DNA from: Triticum aestivum
Taxonomy: Eukaryota > Streptophyta > Magnoliopsida > Poales > Poaceae
Length of the DNA: 64,000 nucleotides
Direction of reading: 5' to 3'
Assembly: GCF_018294505.1 (NCBI RefSeq)
Contig: NC_057808.1
Location: forward strand, 351,981,494 to 352,045,493
The notes beneath the pieces are model-generated. The model did not search any database and had not been told where the DNA came from. It saw only the letters and a list, made by a program, of their open reading frames with translations. How positions within the stretch are numbered: the first letter of the stretch is position 1; each line of letters starts with the position of its first letter. Both the position numbers and the translations under genes were made by a program. Positions 46,442 through 59,421 of the stretch are shown in pieces.

Positions 46442-48422
46442 GCACTTTATGCCTAGCTTAATGGCTTTAAAGAAAGCGCTGCCAGGGAGACAACCCGGAA
46501 GTTTTAGAGAGTCATTTATTTTTGTTGAGTGCTTTTATAAAGTTTAAAAACAAAAAATACAGAGGGGAACTTAAAACTTCACAAAAAGAAAAGTGAAAGT
46601 GAGAAGGACGAGCACCGTGGAAGCGGGAGCATGCCTTGAACTTTGTTCATGCCCATGGAAACTTTGTGAATCTTGAACTGCAGAAACTTTTCAACAAAAA
46701 TAATTATCCCCTTGTACAATTACATTGTATTATAAAAATAATGTGCCAAGACTTTCCTTTAGGATGATTAGATTGTTTGTTGGTATGTGCGGTGCAAAAA
46801 CAGAAACTTTGGCTGTAGCGCGCGATTTACATTTTTTACTGGAACGTCGAAAGCTTCTGAAACCTTTTGCACGGTCTTGCTATACAAAACAAAATTCATA
46901 TTTTTTCAGAATTTTTGGAGTACCAGAAGTATGGTGAATGTTCAGATTACTACAGACTGTCCTGTTTAAGACAGATTCTGTTTTTGATGCATTGTTTTGC
47001 TTGTTTTGATGAAACTATCGATTCTATCGGTGGTATAAGCCATGAAAAAGTTATATTACAGTAGCTACAATGCAAAAATAAAATATGAATTGGTTTGAAA
47101 CAGTACTTAGAGTAGTGATTTGCTTTAATATACTAACGGATCTTACCGAGCTTTCTGTTGAGTTTTGTGTGGATGAAGTGATCAAAGATCGAGGAGGTCT
47201 CGGTATGAGGAGAAGGAGGAGAGGCAAGAGCTCAATCTTGGGGATGCCCAAGGCACCCCAAGTAAATATTCAAGGAGACTCAAGCGTCTAAGCTTGGGGA
47301 TGCCCTGGAAGGCATCCCATCTTTCTTCAACAAGTATCGGTATGTTTTCATCTTTGTTTCGTTCATGTGATATGTGCAAATCTTGGTGCGTCTTTTGTGT
47401 TTACTTTTCATTTTTATTTTATGCACCATGTTGGTATGAGATAGTCCATGGTTGATTTATAGAATGCTCATTGCAGTTCACTTATATCTTTTGAGTGTGG
47501 CCTTGTAGAATGCTTCATGTGCTTCACTTATATCATTTGAAGTTTGGATTGCCTATTTCTCTTCACACAGAAAACCGTTATTTGTAGAAAGAATTAAACT
47601 CTCATGCTTCACTTATATCTATTTAGAGAGTCAATAGGAATTGGTCAATTGCATGGTTAGTCATAAAACCCTACATAAAACTTATGGATCACTGAATATG
47701 ATATGTTTGATTCCTTGCAATAGTTTTGCGATATAGAGATGGAATATGTGGGAGGTACTAGTAAACTGTTGTGGTTAGTAAGAATATTGGTATTAAGGTT
47801 TGTGATTCCCAAAGCATGCACGTATAGTATCTCGTTATGCTATGAAGTTGGAGCATGATTTATTATTGATTGTCTTCCTTATGAGTGGCAGTCGGGGACG
47901 AGCGATGGTCTTTTCCTACCAATCTATTGCCCTAGGGGCATGTGTAGTAGTACTTTGCTTAGAGGGCTAATAAACTTTTGCAATAAGTATATGAGTTCTA
48001 TATGACTAATGTGAGTCCATGGATTATATGCACTCTTACCTTTTCGCAATTTGCTAGCCTCTACGGTACCGTGCATTGCCCTTTCTCACCCCGAGAGTCG
48101 GTGCAAACTTCGTCGGTGCATCCAAACCCCGTGATATGATACGCTCTATCACACATAAGCCTTATTATATCTTCCTCAAAACAGCCACCATACCTACCTA
48201 TTATGGCTTTTTCATGGCCATTCCGAGATATATAGCCATGCAACTTCCACCGCTTCCGTTTGATGACTTGAGCATTCATTGTCATATTGCTTTGCATGAT
48301 CATATAGCTGACATAGTAGTTGTGGCTCAGCCACCGTTCATCATTTTTCATACATGTTACGCTAGATCATTGCACATCCTGGTACACTGCCAGAGGCATT
48401 CATATAGTCATACTTTGTCATA

Positions 48423-49277
48423 GGGATAATTAATTTGGTGCCCTTAGTTGTGTCCCACTCGGCAGGTTTACCCCTAGTTTCCGAAAACACTTGTTCCTGC
48501 CCAAACAACTTTGCTCCTCTTATGCTTTTGCCCTTTGACCGTTTGACCATCACTTTGAAAACTTCATAAAAAACCATACTAAGTTAGAAAAATTCAAATA
48601 AGATATCAAAATGTTCAGAAAAGCATCACTATATGTGCGTGTCATTTGCATTCATGAAAAAAGTGTTGACCAGTCCCCATCTCAGTTTTAGCTCATATGC
48701 TCTTAGCATGAATAGTAAAATCTAAAAAAATTCTAAAAATTCTGAAAAACATTGGTGGCAAACTTTGACCAATGTTTTGAGTGCTTGCCAAGTTTCATAA
48801 GGGAATGGCATTCGTGGAAGTCGTGGTAAAAAAATGAAATTTTGGAGCATTGATTTTTGTTTTTTTTTTCCACGACTACCACGAATGCCATTCCCTTATG
48901 AAACTTGGCAAGCACTCAAAACATTGATCAAAGTTTGCCACCAATTGTTTTTTTACATTTTTTTAGTTTTTTTTAGATTTTATTGTTCATGCTAAGATCG
49001 TATGAGCTAAAACTGAGATGGGGACTGGCCAACGCTTTTTTCATGAATGCAAATGGCATTCACATATAGGTGATGCTTTTCTGAACATTTTGATATCTTA
49101 TTTGAATTTTTCCGAGTTAGTATGAATTTTTTATGAAGTTTTCAAAGTGATGGTCAAACGGTCAAAGGGCAAAAGCATAAGAGGAGCAAAGTGGTTTGGG
49201 CAGGAACAAGTGTTTTCGGAAACTAGGGGTAAACCTGTCGAGTGTGACCCAACTAGGGGCATAAAATCACTTATCCC
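48423..49277. mobile_element. Fold-back MITE, Mutator-like, 855 bp
   Basis: The whole element is one long inverted repeat. The arms (about 48423-48826 and 48870-49277) are near-complementary around a loop of some 43 nt. The ends read gggataattaa and its imperfect inverse cacttatccc. The 9-bp sequence tttgtcata occurs on both sides (48414-48422 and 49278-49286), the target length typical of Mutator. It is non-coding, and a transcript would fold into a long hairpin. Confidence 0.9.
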
Positions 49278-49436
49278 TTTGTCATAGGTATCGAGTTGTA
49301 ATTTTTATTTCTTTTGAGTTATAAGTAAATAGAAGTGTGATGATCATCAATTTTCACTTTCAGAGCAGTGCCCCAGTGAGGAAAGGATGATGGAGACTAT
49401 GAATCCCCCACAAGTCGGGATGAGACTCCGGACAAT

Positions 49437-49489
49437 GAGAGAAAAAAAGAAAAAAAGAAAAAAAAGAAAAAGAAAAAAAAGAAAAAATT
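49437..49489. repeat. Purine-only A/G tract
   Basis: About 50 bases of A runs separated by single Gs (gagagaaaaaaagaaaaaaag and so on), within the untranslated region of element A. A simple-sequence tract. Confidence 0.8.
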
Positions 49490-50229
49490 TAAAATAAACA
49501 AAGAGAGAAGGGGCATTGTTAGTATCCTTTACCACACTTGTGTTTCAAAGTAGCACCATGTTTTTCATATAGAGAGTCTCCTATTTAGTCACTTTCATAT
49601 ACTAGTGGGAATTTTTCATTATAGGATTAGATGCACACCCACTTAGTTTTCATATTGATCTTTCATACACTTATAGCTCTTAGTGCATCTGTTGCATGGA
49701 AATCCCTACTCCTCACGTTGATATCAATTGATGGGCATCTCCATAGCCCGTTGGTTAGCCACATCGATGTGAGACTTTCTACTTTTTTGTCTTCTATATA
49801 TTTACCCCTATCCTCATACTCTATTCCACCCGTAGTGCTATATCCATGGATTGCGCTCATGTATTGCGTGAGGGTTGAAAAAGCTGAAGCGCATTAAAAA
49901 GTATGAACAAATTGCTCAGCTTGTCATCGGGGTTGTGCATGATAAATACTTTGTGTTAAGAAGATAGAGCATGACAAGACTTTATGATTTTGTTGGGATA
50001 GCTTTCTTTAGCATTGATATTTTGAAACACATGTTTGTTTGTTGGGATGCCTGAGTATTGTTGTATTTATGTCAAATTATAGACTATTGCTTTGAATCAC
50101 TTATGTCTGAATATTCATGCCATGATTAGATATATGATCAAGTTTATGCTAGGTAGCATTCCACATCAAAAATTATCTTTTTTATCATTTAACTGCTCGA
50201 GGACGAGCAGGAATTAAGCTTGGGGATGC

Positions 50230-51711
50230 TGATACGTCTCCGTCGTATCTACAATTTTTGATTGTTTCATGCCAATATTATACAACTTTCACATATTTTT
50301 GGCAACTTTTTATATGATTTATTGGACTAACCTATTGATCCAGTGCCCAATGCCAGTTCCTATTTTTTGCATGTTTTTTGTATCGCGGAAAATCCATATC
50401 AAACAAGGTCCAAACGCGATAAAATTTTACGGAGAATTATTTTGGAATATATGTGATTTTTGGGAGTTGGAATCATCGCAAACGGAGGCCCACACAGCCA
50501 ACAAGACACTAGGGCGCGACCCCGGAGCCAGGCGCGTGGTGGTGGGTTGTTCTCACCTCGTACATCGGTTGGAGCTCTACTTCAGGCGCAAGGAAACTTA
50601 TATCCGGAAAAAAAATTGTGTTAAAATCTCAGCGCAATCGGAGTTACGGATCTCCCGGAATATAAGAAACAGTTTTTGGCCAGATCTGGGAACGCGAAAC
50701 TGAAGAGAACAGAGAGGGAGATCCAATCTCGGAGGGGCTCCCACCCCTCCGCTGCCATGGAGGCCATGGACCAGAGGGGGAACTCTCCTCCCATCTAGGG
50801 GGGAGGCCAAGGAAGAAGAAGAAGGAGGGGGCTCTCTCCCGGTGGCGCCGGAACGCTATCGGGGCTAGGATCGTGACGGCGATCTACATCAACAATCTTG
50901 CTACCGTCAACACCAACTTTCTCCCCCTCTATGCAGCGGTGTGTAACACCTCTTTCCCCCGCTGTAATCTCTACTTAAATATGGTGCTCAACTCCATATA
51001 TTATTTCCCAATGATCTATGGTTATCCTATGATGTTTGAGTAGATCCGTTTTGTCCTATGGGTTAATCATGATCTTGGTTGGTATGATTTTATATTTTAT
51101 TTATGGTGTTGTCCTACGGTGCCTTAGTCTCGCGCAAACGTGAGGGGGCCCCGCTGTAGGGTGTTGCAATACGTTCATAATTCGCTTATGGTGGGTTGCG
51201 AGAGTGACAGAAGCTTAAAACCAAGTAGGTGGGTTGTTGCATATGGGAGTAAAGAGGACTTGATACTTAATGTTATGGTTGGGTTTCACGACCTTAATGA
51301 TCTTTAGTAGTTGCGGATGCTTTCTAGGGGTCCAATCATAAGTGCATATGATCCAAGTAGAGAAAGTATGTTAGCTCATGCCTCTCCCTCATATAAAATT
51401 ACAAGAATGATTACCGGTACTTGTTATCGATTGCCTAGGGACAAATGACTTTCTTATTGACAAAAGCTATCCACTTTTATTACCTTGCAATTTATTCGTA
51501 GTTTTATTCCCGCAAAGTACTCGTGGTTTTATTCTTGCAAAATAGTTGCATACTTGTTTCTGGTAAAGCAAACGTCAAGTGTGCGTAGAGTTATATAGGT
51601 GGTCGATAGAACTTGAGGGAATATTTGTTCTGCCTTTAGCTCCTTGTTGGGTTCGACACTCTTATTTATCGAAGAAGGCTACAAATGATCCTCTATACTT
51701 GTGAGTTATCA
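50230..51711 (+). repeat. 3' LTR of Athila-type element A
   Basis: 1,482 bp, starting TGATACGTCTCCGTCG after the polypurine tract and ending CTTGTGAGTTATCA. The LTR style is that of Triticeae Athila-lineage families. AACAT (51712-51716) is the expected target duplicate. The left partner is missing. Confidence 0.85.
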
Positions 51712-51716
51712 AACAT

Positions 51717-52116
51717 CACCTTTTTGGCATGTCATATTTTAATGAGTGCTCACAATTACAAAAGATATCCAAGATAGTATATTTATATGTGAAGCCTCTC
51801 TTTCTTTATTACTTCCTATTAATTGCAACAATAACCAAAACTATAGTTGTCGACTCTCAACAAATCATCAAACTCTTTATATGTGAAGTCATTACTTTCC
51901 ATAAGATCAATATATGATCTTTTTATTTATTTCTATTCTTTCTTTTATTTAATTCCCTCAAGATCATAGCAAGAAAGCAAAGCCCTCAACTCAAAACTAC
52001 TCTTTATTATATGTAACCCAGACTCGATTACATAGATAGAGATCGAAACAAAACTCAAAGCTAGATCATACTAAAACTTTATTCTACTAGATCAAGATAT
52101 AACCAAAAGGATCGAA
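51717..52116 (-). other. 3' untranslated internal stretch of element C
   Basis: AT-rich, non-coding sequence between the extra ORF and the border with element A. Confidence 0.5.
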
Positions 52117-52737
52117 CTAAGAAAAATGATAAAGGTAAAGATGTGATGGTGATACGATACCGGGGAACCTCCACCAAGCTTGGCAGTTGCCAAGGGGAGT
52201 GCCCATACCCATGTATTTATGTCTCTTTCTTCGGAGGTGGTGATGATGGAGTTGTTGATGATGTAGGCTTGTCGTCCATCTTCCAGGGCATAGGCTCACC
52301 ATCATAGAAGGATGAACGAGTCTCCGGGATCCCAAATCTGTAGCCAAACTCATCCTCTTGAATCTATATTCATACTCACAGTTTTGGTTTTGCATGTCAT
52401 AGATCTGGGCCTGGAGGTGCTCGATTTTCTCATGAAGCTTGAAGATGGCCTCCCCGATGTTTTTGGCATCCAGCTTGTGATTATTGGTGAACTCCGCGAT
52501 CATCATGTGATTGGCGTTGAGTCCACGTTCCACCATCCCTTGGCACCTGAAAACTTGTTGCTCCATTGCTTCGAGTCTTGTCTCCACGCTTCCGGTCTTG
52601 TTCGGTCCCTCAACGTTGCGGATGTGCAGCACCCCCTCACGCATCTCAATGGTTTGAGGGTGTTGTGGCACCTCCGCAAGGTAGGGGTTGATGACCTTCT
52701 CGAAAGACTTGTCCTTAGGGACGCTTGGAGACGTCAT
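52117..52737 (-). pseudogene. Extra ORF downstream of pol in element C
   Basis: The frame starts MTSPSVPKDKSFEKVI and stays open for 206 codons. The middle (LEAMEQQVFRCQG ... LHEKIEHLQAQIYDMQ) is a predicted coiled coil. The C-terminal 60 residues, rich in His and Trp, look like out-of-frame sequence, suggesting a frameshift near 52310. No env domain or signal peptide is apparent. The position matches the env-like or extra ORF of Athila-lineage elements. Confidence 0.5.
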
Positions 52738-52969
52738 GGTGATCTAGATCTGTCAAAAACACAGATCGAAACAAGAACAGAAGATATTGTCGTGGTACGG
52801 TGGTCAAAACTTTCGGGAGATTATATAATGAATTTTTACCGACCAAAAGAAGTATCGTGCAAGAAAACGGAGTCCAGAGGGCACACGAGGTGGCCACAAG
52901 GCAGGGGGCGCGCCCAGGGGGGTAGGGCGCGCCCTCCACCCTTGTGGTCGCCTCGTGTCTCTTTCGGAC

Positions 52970-55560
52970 TACTTTTAATTTTCCTAATTTTTTAAATATT
53001 CCAAAACAGAGAAAAATTATCATGGGAAATGATTTGGAGTCGGTTTACTTACCGTACCACATACCTATTCCTTTTGAGAGTCTGAAACGTTCTGGAAAGT
53101 GTCCCTTATGTACTCCTCCGGTGTTACGGTGTCATTTATATTGGTCTCAACATTTATGGGATTATGTGAGATATAGTGTTTGATTCTTTGACCGTTTACC
53201 ACCTTCGGATTTGTGCCTTCGGTGTTGTTGATTTTGATGGCACCGGAATGATAGACCTCCTCGATAATGTAAGGGCCTTCCCATTTAGAGAGAAGTTTTC
53301 CTGCGAAAAATCTTAAATGAGAGTTGTATAGCAAAACATGATCACCTACATTAAACTCACGCTTTTCTATCCTCTTGTCATGCCATCTTTTAACTTTTTC
53401 TTTAAACAACTTGGCATTCTCATAGGCTTGGGTTCTTCATTCATCAAGTGAGCTAATGTCAAATAACCTCTTCTCACCGGCAAGTTTGAAATCATAATTG
53501 AGCTCTTTAATAGCCCAATATGCCTTGTGTTCTAGTTCAAGAGGTAAGTGACAAGCCTTTCCATAAACCATTTTATACGGAGACATACCCATAGGATTCT
53601 TATAAGCAGTTCTATAAGCCCATAACGCATCATCAAGTTTTTAGACCAGTTCTTTCTAAATCTGTTAACAGTCTTTTGCAAAATCAATTTAATCTCTCTA
53701 TTGCTCAATTCTACTTGACCACTAGACTGAGGATGATATGGAGATGCAATTCTATGGTTGACATCATATTTAGCAAGCATTTTACGGAAAGCACCATGAA
53801 TAAAATGTGAACCACCATCAATCATTAAATATCTAGGGACTCCAAACCTCGGAAAAAATAACTTCTTTAAGCATCTCAATAGAAGTGTTATGATCAACAC
53901 TACTAGTTGGAATAGCTTCTACCCACTTAGTGACGTAATCAACAACAACTAAAATATGTGTATACCCATTAGAGGAAGGAAAAAGTCCCATATAATCAAA
54001 GCCCCAAACATCAAATGGTTCAATAACAAGTGAATAATTCATAGGCATTTCCTGACGTCTATTAATATTACCAATTCTTTGGCATTCATCACAAGACAAG
54101 ACAAACATACGAGCATCCTTGAGGAGAGTAGGCCAATAAAAAACAGATTGCAATACTTATGTGTAGTTCTATCTCCAGCGTGGTGTCCTCCGTAAGACTC
54201 GGAGTGGCACTTGCGTAAGATCTGTTCATGCTCAGGTACACAACGTCTAATAACACCATCTACTCCTTCTTTATAAAGGTGTGGGTCATCCCAAAAGTAA
54301 TGTCTTAAATCATAGAAAAACTTTTTCTTTTGCTGGTATGTGAAAGTAGGTGGTATAAATTTAGCAACAATGTAATTAGCATAATCAACATACCATGGAG
54401 TATTATGAGAAGCATTTATGACAGCTAATTGCTCGTCAGGAAAGCTATCATCAATAGGCAGTGGGTCATCAAGAACATTCTCTAACCTAGACAAGTTGTC
54501 TGTAACGGGGTTCTCAGCTCCCTTTATATCAATAATATGCAAATCAAATTCTTGTAACAAGAGAACCCATCTAATAAGTAAAGGTTTAGCATCTTTCTTT
54601 TCCATAAGATATTTAATAGCAGCATGATCAGTGTGAACAGTTACTTTGGAATCAACAATATAAGATCTAAACTTATCACAGGCAAAAAAATGCTAAAAAT
54701 TCTTTTTCGGTAGTAGCATGATTTCTTTGGGCACTGTCTAGAGTTTTACTAGCATATTGAATAACATTCAATTTCTTATCAACTCTTTGCCCTAGAACAA
54801 CACCAACAGCATAATCACTAGCATCACACATAATTTGAAAGGGTAAATTCCAATCAGGTGGCTGAACAATAGGTGTAGAAATCAAGGCTTTCTTAAGTAT
54901 TTCAAATGCTTCTACACAATCATCATCAAAAACAAAAGGAACATCTTTTTGCAAGAGATTAGTGAGAGGCCTAGAAATTTTAGAGAAGTCTTTAATAAAC
55001 CTCCTATGGAAACCAGCATGACCAAGGAAACTTCTTATACCTTTGACATCTTTAGGACACGGCATCTTTTCAATAGCATCTACTTTAGCTTTATCAACTT
55101 CAATACCTCTTTCAAAAAATTTATGCCCCAAGACAATACCTTCATTAACCATAAAGTGGCACTTCTCCCAATTCAAGACAAGATTAGTTTCTTCACATCT
55201 CTGCAAAACTCGATCAAGGTTGCTTAAGCAATCATCAAAAGAAGTTCCGTAAACGGAGAAATCATCCATGAAAACCTCAACAATCTTTTCACAAAAGTCA
55301 GAGAATATAGCAGTCATACATCTTTGAAAGGTAGCAGGTGCATTGGATAAACCAAAAAGGCATATGTCTATAAGCAAAAGTACCGAAAGGGCAAGTAAAA
55401 GTGGTCTTTTCTTGGTCATCTTTTGACACAGGTATTTGAGAGAAACCAGAATAACCATCTAGAAAGCAAAAATGTGTGTGTTTGGATAGTCTTTCTAGCA
55501 TTTGATCAATAAAAGGTAGAGGGTAATGATCTTTTCTAGTAGCTTTGTTCAATTTGCGAA
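52970..55560 (-). pseudogene. pol: Pol of element C (RT end, RNase H, integrase) with several frameshifts
   Basis: Homology is continuous but spread over frames. RT is recognised by LDGYSGF, NAPATFQRCM and the catalytic FMDD. RNase H begins at FQIMCDASDYAVG. The integrase zinc finger is HHAGD...SCDECQRIG. Catalytic motifs are [15 protein letters not shown] and [15 protein letters not shown]. The C-terminal domain includes WEGPYIIEEVY. Frame changes occur near 55558, 55370, 54690, 54150, 53865 and 53640, and residues around 53410-53530 are only partly readable. The pol is clearly dead. Confidence 0.85.
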
Positions 55561-57792
55561 ATCAATTACCATTCTATAACCTGTAACAATTCTTTGTGGA
55601 ATCAATTCATTCTTATCATTAGGAACAACAGTAATACCTCCCTTCTTAGGGACACAATGAACAGGACTTACCCATCTACTATCAGCAATAGGATAAATTA
55701 TACCTGCCTCCAAAAGCTTTAGTATTTCATTTCTTACCACTTCTTTCATCTTAGGATTTAACCGTTGTTGGTGATCAACAACTAGTTTAGCATCATGCTC
55801 CAAATTAATTTTGTGCTGACATAGAGTGGGACTAATGCCCTTAAGATCATTAAGAGTATATCCAATAGCGGCACGATGCTTCTTCAGAGTTTTCAATAAT
55901 TTCTTTTCTTCATGCTCTAAAAGGTTAGCACTAATAATAACAGGATATGACTTCTTTTCATCAAGATAAGCATATTTTAGGGTATCAGGTAATTGTTTAA
56001 GCTCAAACACGGGATCACCCTTGGGTGGAGGAGGATCCCCAAGGACTTCAACAGGCAAATTGTGTTTCAAAACAGGCCCTTGATTAAAGAATATTTCATT
56101 TATTACCTTTCTTTCATTCATAAACATATCATTTTCATGGTCTAGCAAATATTGTTCTAAAGGATCAGTAGGAGGCACGGCAATAGAAGCAAGACCAATA
56201 ATTTCATCCTTACTAGGCAATTCTTTGTCATGGGGTTGTCTACGAAATTTAGAGAAATTAAAATCATGAGACATATCCCCTAAACCAACAGTAACAATAT
56301 CTTTCTCACACTCTATCTTAGCATTAACAGTATTCAAGAAAGGTCTACCAAATATAATGGGACAAAAATCATCTTGTGGGGAAGCAAGAACAAGAAAATC
56401 AGTAGGGTATTTTATTTTCCCACACAAGACCTCAAAATCTCTAACAATCCCAATTGATGATATAGTATCTCTATTGGCAAGCTTAATAGTAACATCAATA
56501 TCTTCTATCTCAGCAGGTGCAATATCATTCATAATTTCTTTATATAAAGTAAAAGGAATTGCACTCACACTAGCACCCACATCACATAAGACATGATAAC
56601 AATGATCTCCTATTTTAACTAAAACAATAGGCATGCCAACAACGGGTCTATGTTTATCTTTAATATTGGGTTTAGCAATTCTAGCAGCTTCATCACAGAA
56701 ATAAATAACACGCCCATCAATATTATCGACCAAGACATCTTTAACCATAGCAATACTAGGTTCAACTTTAATTTGCTCAAGGGGTGTAGGTGTTCTAGTA
56801 TAAATCTTACGAACCACTGTTAAAGCTTTAACATAATCCTTTATTCTAACAGGAAAAGGTGGTTTCTCAATATAAGCAGTAGGAACAATAGGATCAACAT
56901 TATAAGTAATAGTTTCTTCTTCAACTTTAATAGGTTCTACTACTTTAACTTCAATGGGAGGATGATATTTAAACCACTTCTCCTTTGGGAGATCAACATG
57001 AGTAGCAAATGATTCACAGAAAGAAGCTACTATCTTAGAGTCAAGTCCATATTTAGTGCCAAAGTCATAAAAAGCATCGGTATCCATAAAAGATTTAACA
57101 CAATCAAACTTAAGGTTTATACCTGACTCCTTACCTTCGTCGAGTTCCCAATCTTCAGAGTTGCGTTTAATTCTTTCCAATAAATCCCATTTGAATTCAA
57201 TATCCTTCTTCATAAAAGAACCAGTACAAGAAGTATCGAGCATGGATCGATCATTATGAGAAAGCCGAGCATAAAATTTTTGAATAATAATTTCTCTTGA
57301 GAGCTCACAATTGGGGCATGAATATAACATTGACTTAAGCCTCCCCCAAGCTTGAGCGATACTTTCTCCTTCACGAGGCCAAAAATTATATATATAATTC
57401 CGATCACGATGAACCAGATGCATAGGATAAAACTTCTGATGAAATTCCAATTTCAATCGGTTGTAGTTCCATGATCCAATATCATCACATAGCCTATACC
57501 ATGTCAATGCCTTTCCCTTCAAAGGTAAAGGGAAGAACTTCTTCTTGACAACATCCTCGGGCATACCTGCAAGCTTAAATAATCCACAAACTTCATCCAC
57601 ATAGATTAGGTGCATATCAGGATGTAATGTTCCATCTCCTGCATAAGGATTAGCTAGCAGTTTCTCTATCATACCTGAAGGAATTTCATAATAAATATTT
57701 TCAGTAGGTGCAGTAGGTTGAGGAGCAACTCTTTGCTCTTTCGGTCGGGGTGAAGATACCCCGAACAAGCCCCTCAAAGTATTATTTTCCAT
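55549..57792 (-). pseudogene. gag: Gag, protease and start of RT of element C
   Basis: The ATG at 57792 opens a frame of 747 codons. Gag motifs include LPLKGKALTWYRLCDDIGSW and FWPREGESIAQAW. The protease has HVLCDVGASVSAIPF, with Asp-Val-Gly in place of the usual Asp-Thr/Ser-Gly, possibly a natural variant of this family or an inactivating change. The frame continues into the RT N-terminus (SRWVSPVHCVPKKGG) and ends with a one-base frameshift at about 55558. Upstream of the ATG lie the primer-binding site and LTR. Confidence 0.85.
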
Positions 57793-57870
57793 AGTAACAA
57801 ATGACAGTAAATTTCAGCACACTATATAAATGTTTCCTTACCAAATTCCACTTACCAAAGGCGCTTCACT

Positions 57871-57887
57871 CCCCGGCAACGGCGCCA
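57871..57887 (-). other. Primer-binding site of element C
   Basis: TGGCGCCGTTGCCGGGG on the minus strand, 11 bases inside the LTR end. This sequence is usual for Athila-lineage elements and is generally matched to tRNA-Asp (from memory). Confidence 0.8.
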
Positions 57888-57898
57888 GAAAAGAGTCT

Positions 57899-59421
57899 TG
57901 ATGACCCACGAGTATAAGGGATCTATCGTAGTCCTTTCGATAAGTAAGAGTGTCGAACCCAACGAGGAGCAGAAGGAAATGACAAGTGGTTTTCAGCAAG
58001 GTATTCTCTGCAAGCACTGAAATTATCGGTGACAGATAGTTGTATGATGAGATAATTCATAATGGGTAACAAGTAACAAAAGTAAAGAAGGTGCAGCAAG
58101 GTGTCCCAATCCTTTTTGTAGCAAAGGACAAGCCTGGATGAACTCTTATATAAAGCAAAGCGCTCCCGAGGACACATGGGAATTGTTGTCAAGTTAGTTT
58201 TCATCATGCTCATATGATTCGCGTTCGTTACTTTGATAATTTGATATGTGGGTGGACCGGTGCTTGGGTGCTGCCCTTCCTTGGACAAGCCTCCCACTTA
58301 TGATTAACCCTTCTCGCAAGCATCCGCAACTACAAAAGAAGAATTAAGATAAATCTAACCATAGCATGAAACATATGGATCCAAATCAGCCCCTTACGAA
58401 GCAACGCATAAACTAGGGTTTAAGCTTCTGTCACTCTAGCAACCCATCATCTACTTATTACTTCCCAATGCCTTCCCCTAGGCCCAAACAATGGTGAAGT
58501 GTCATATAGTCGACGTTCACATAACACCACTAGAGGAAAGACAACATAGATCTCATCAAAATATCGAACGAATACCAAATTCACATGATTACTTATAACA
58601 AGACTTCTCCCATGTCCTCAGGAACAAACGTAACTACTCATAAAGCATATTAATGTTCAAAATTAGAGGAGTATTAATTATCATTAAGGATATGAACATA
58701 TGATCTTCCACCAAATAAACCAACTAGCATCAACTACAAAGAGTACTCAACACTACTAGCAACCCACAGGTACCAATCTGAGGTTTTGAGAGAAAGATCG
58801 GATACAAGAGATGAACTAGGGTTTGAGAGGAGATGGTGCTGGTGAAGATGTTGATGGATATTGACCCCCTCTCGATGAGAGGATCGTTGGTGATGACGAT
58901 GGCGATGATTTCCCCCTCCCGGAGGGAAGTTTCCCCCGGCAGAACAGCTCCGCCGGAGCCCTAGATTGGTTCTGCCCAAGTTCCGCCTCGAGACGGCGGC
59001 ACTTCGTCCCGAAAGCTTCCTTCTTATTTTTTCTAGTTCAAAACACACCATATAGTAGAAGATGGGCGTCGGGGGCCTGCCAGGTGGCCCACAAGACCGG
59101 GGGCGCGCCTAGGGGGTAGGGCGCGCCCTCCACCCTTGTGCATGGCAGGTGCCCCCCCTCTGGTGCTTTCTTCGCCCAATATTTTTCATATATTCCAAAA
59201 TTATTCTCCGTGAAGTTTCAGGACTTTTGGAGTTGTGTAGAGTAGGTCTCTAATATTTGCTCCTTTTCCAGCCCAGAATTCCAGCTGCCGGCATTCTTCC
59301 TCTTCATGTAAACCTTATAAAATAAGAGAGAAAAGTCATAAGTATTGTGATATAATGTGTAATAACAACCCATAATGCAATAAATATCAATCTAAAAGCA
59401 TGATGCAAAATGGACGTATCA
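57899..59421 (-). repeat. 5' LTR of element C
   Basis: 1,523 bp. The minus strand starts TGATACGTCCATTTTGCATC and ends GGGTCATCA. CTAGT (59422-59426) is the expected target duplicate. It includes a ggcgcgcccta palindromic stretch near 59100-59125, also seen near 52905-52935 within element C. Confidence 0.85.

Larger units (their letters stand above)
46442..50229 (+). other. 3' untranslated internal region of element A
   Basis: AT-rich and non-coding. The phrase 'aagcttggggatgcc' recurs (near 47228, 47291 and 50217), as is usual in these elements. It hosts the fold-back element at 48423-49277. The last 16 bases, taagcttggggatgc, form the polypurine tract. Confidence 0.65.
51717..59421 (-). 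mobile_element. Athila-type element C, lacking its 3' end
   Basis: This is a minus-strand element with its 5' LTR on the right (57899-59421), a primer-binding site at 57871-57887, gag-pol at 53065-57792 and an extra ORF at 52117-52737. Its 3' end on the left is cut where element A begins, and no continuation appears further left. LTR and coding sequence are of the same general type as element A but a different family: the LTR starts TGATACGTCCATTTTG instead of TGATACGTCTCCGTCG. Confidence 0.85.
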
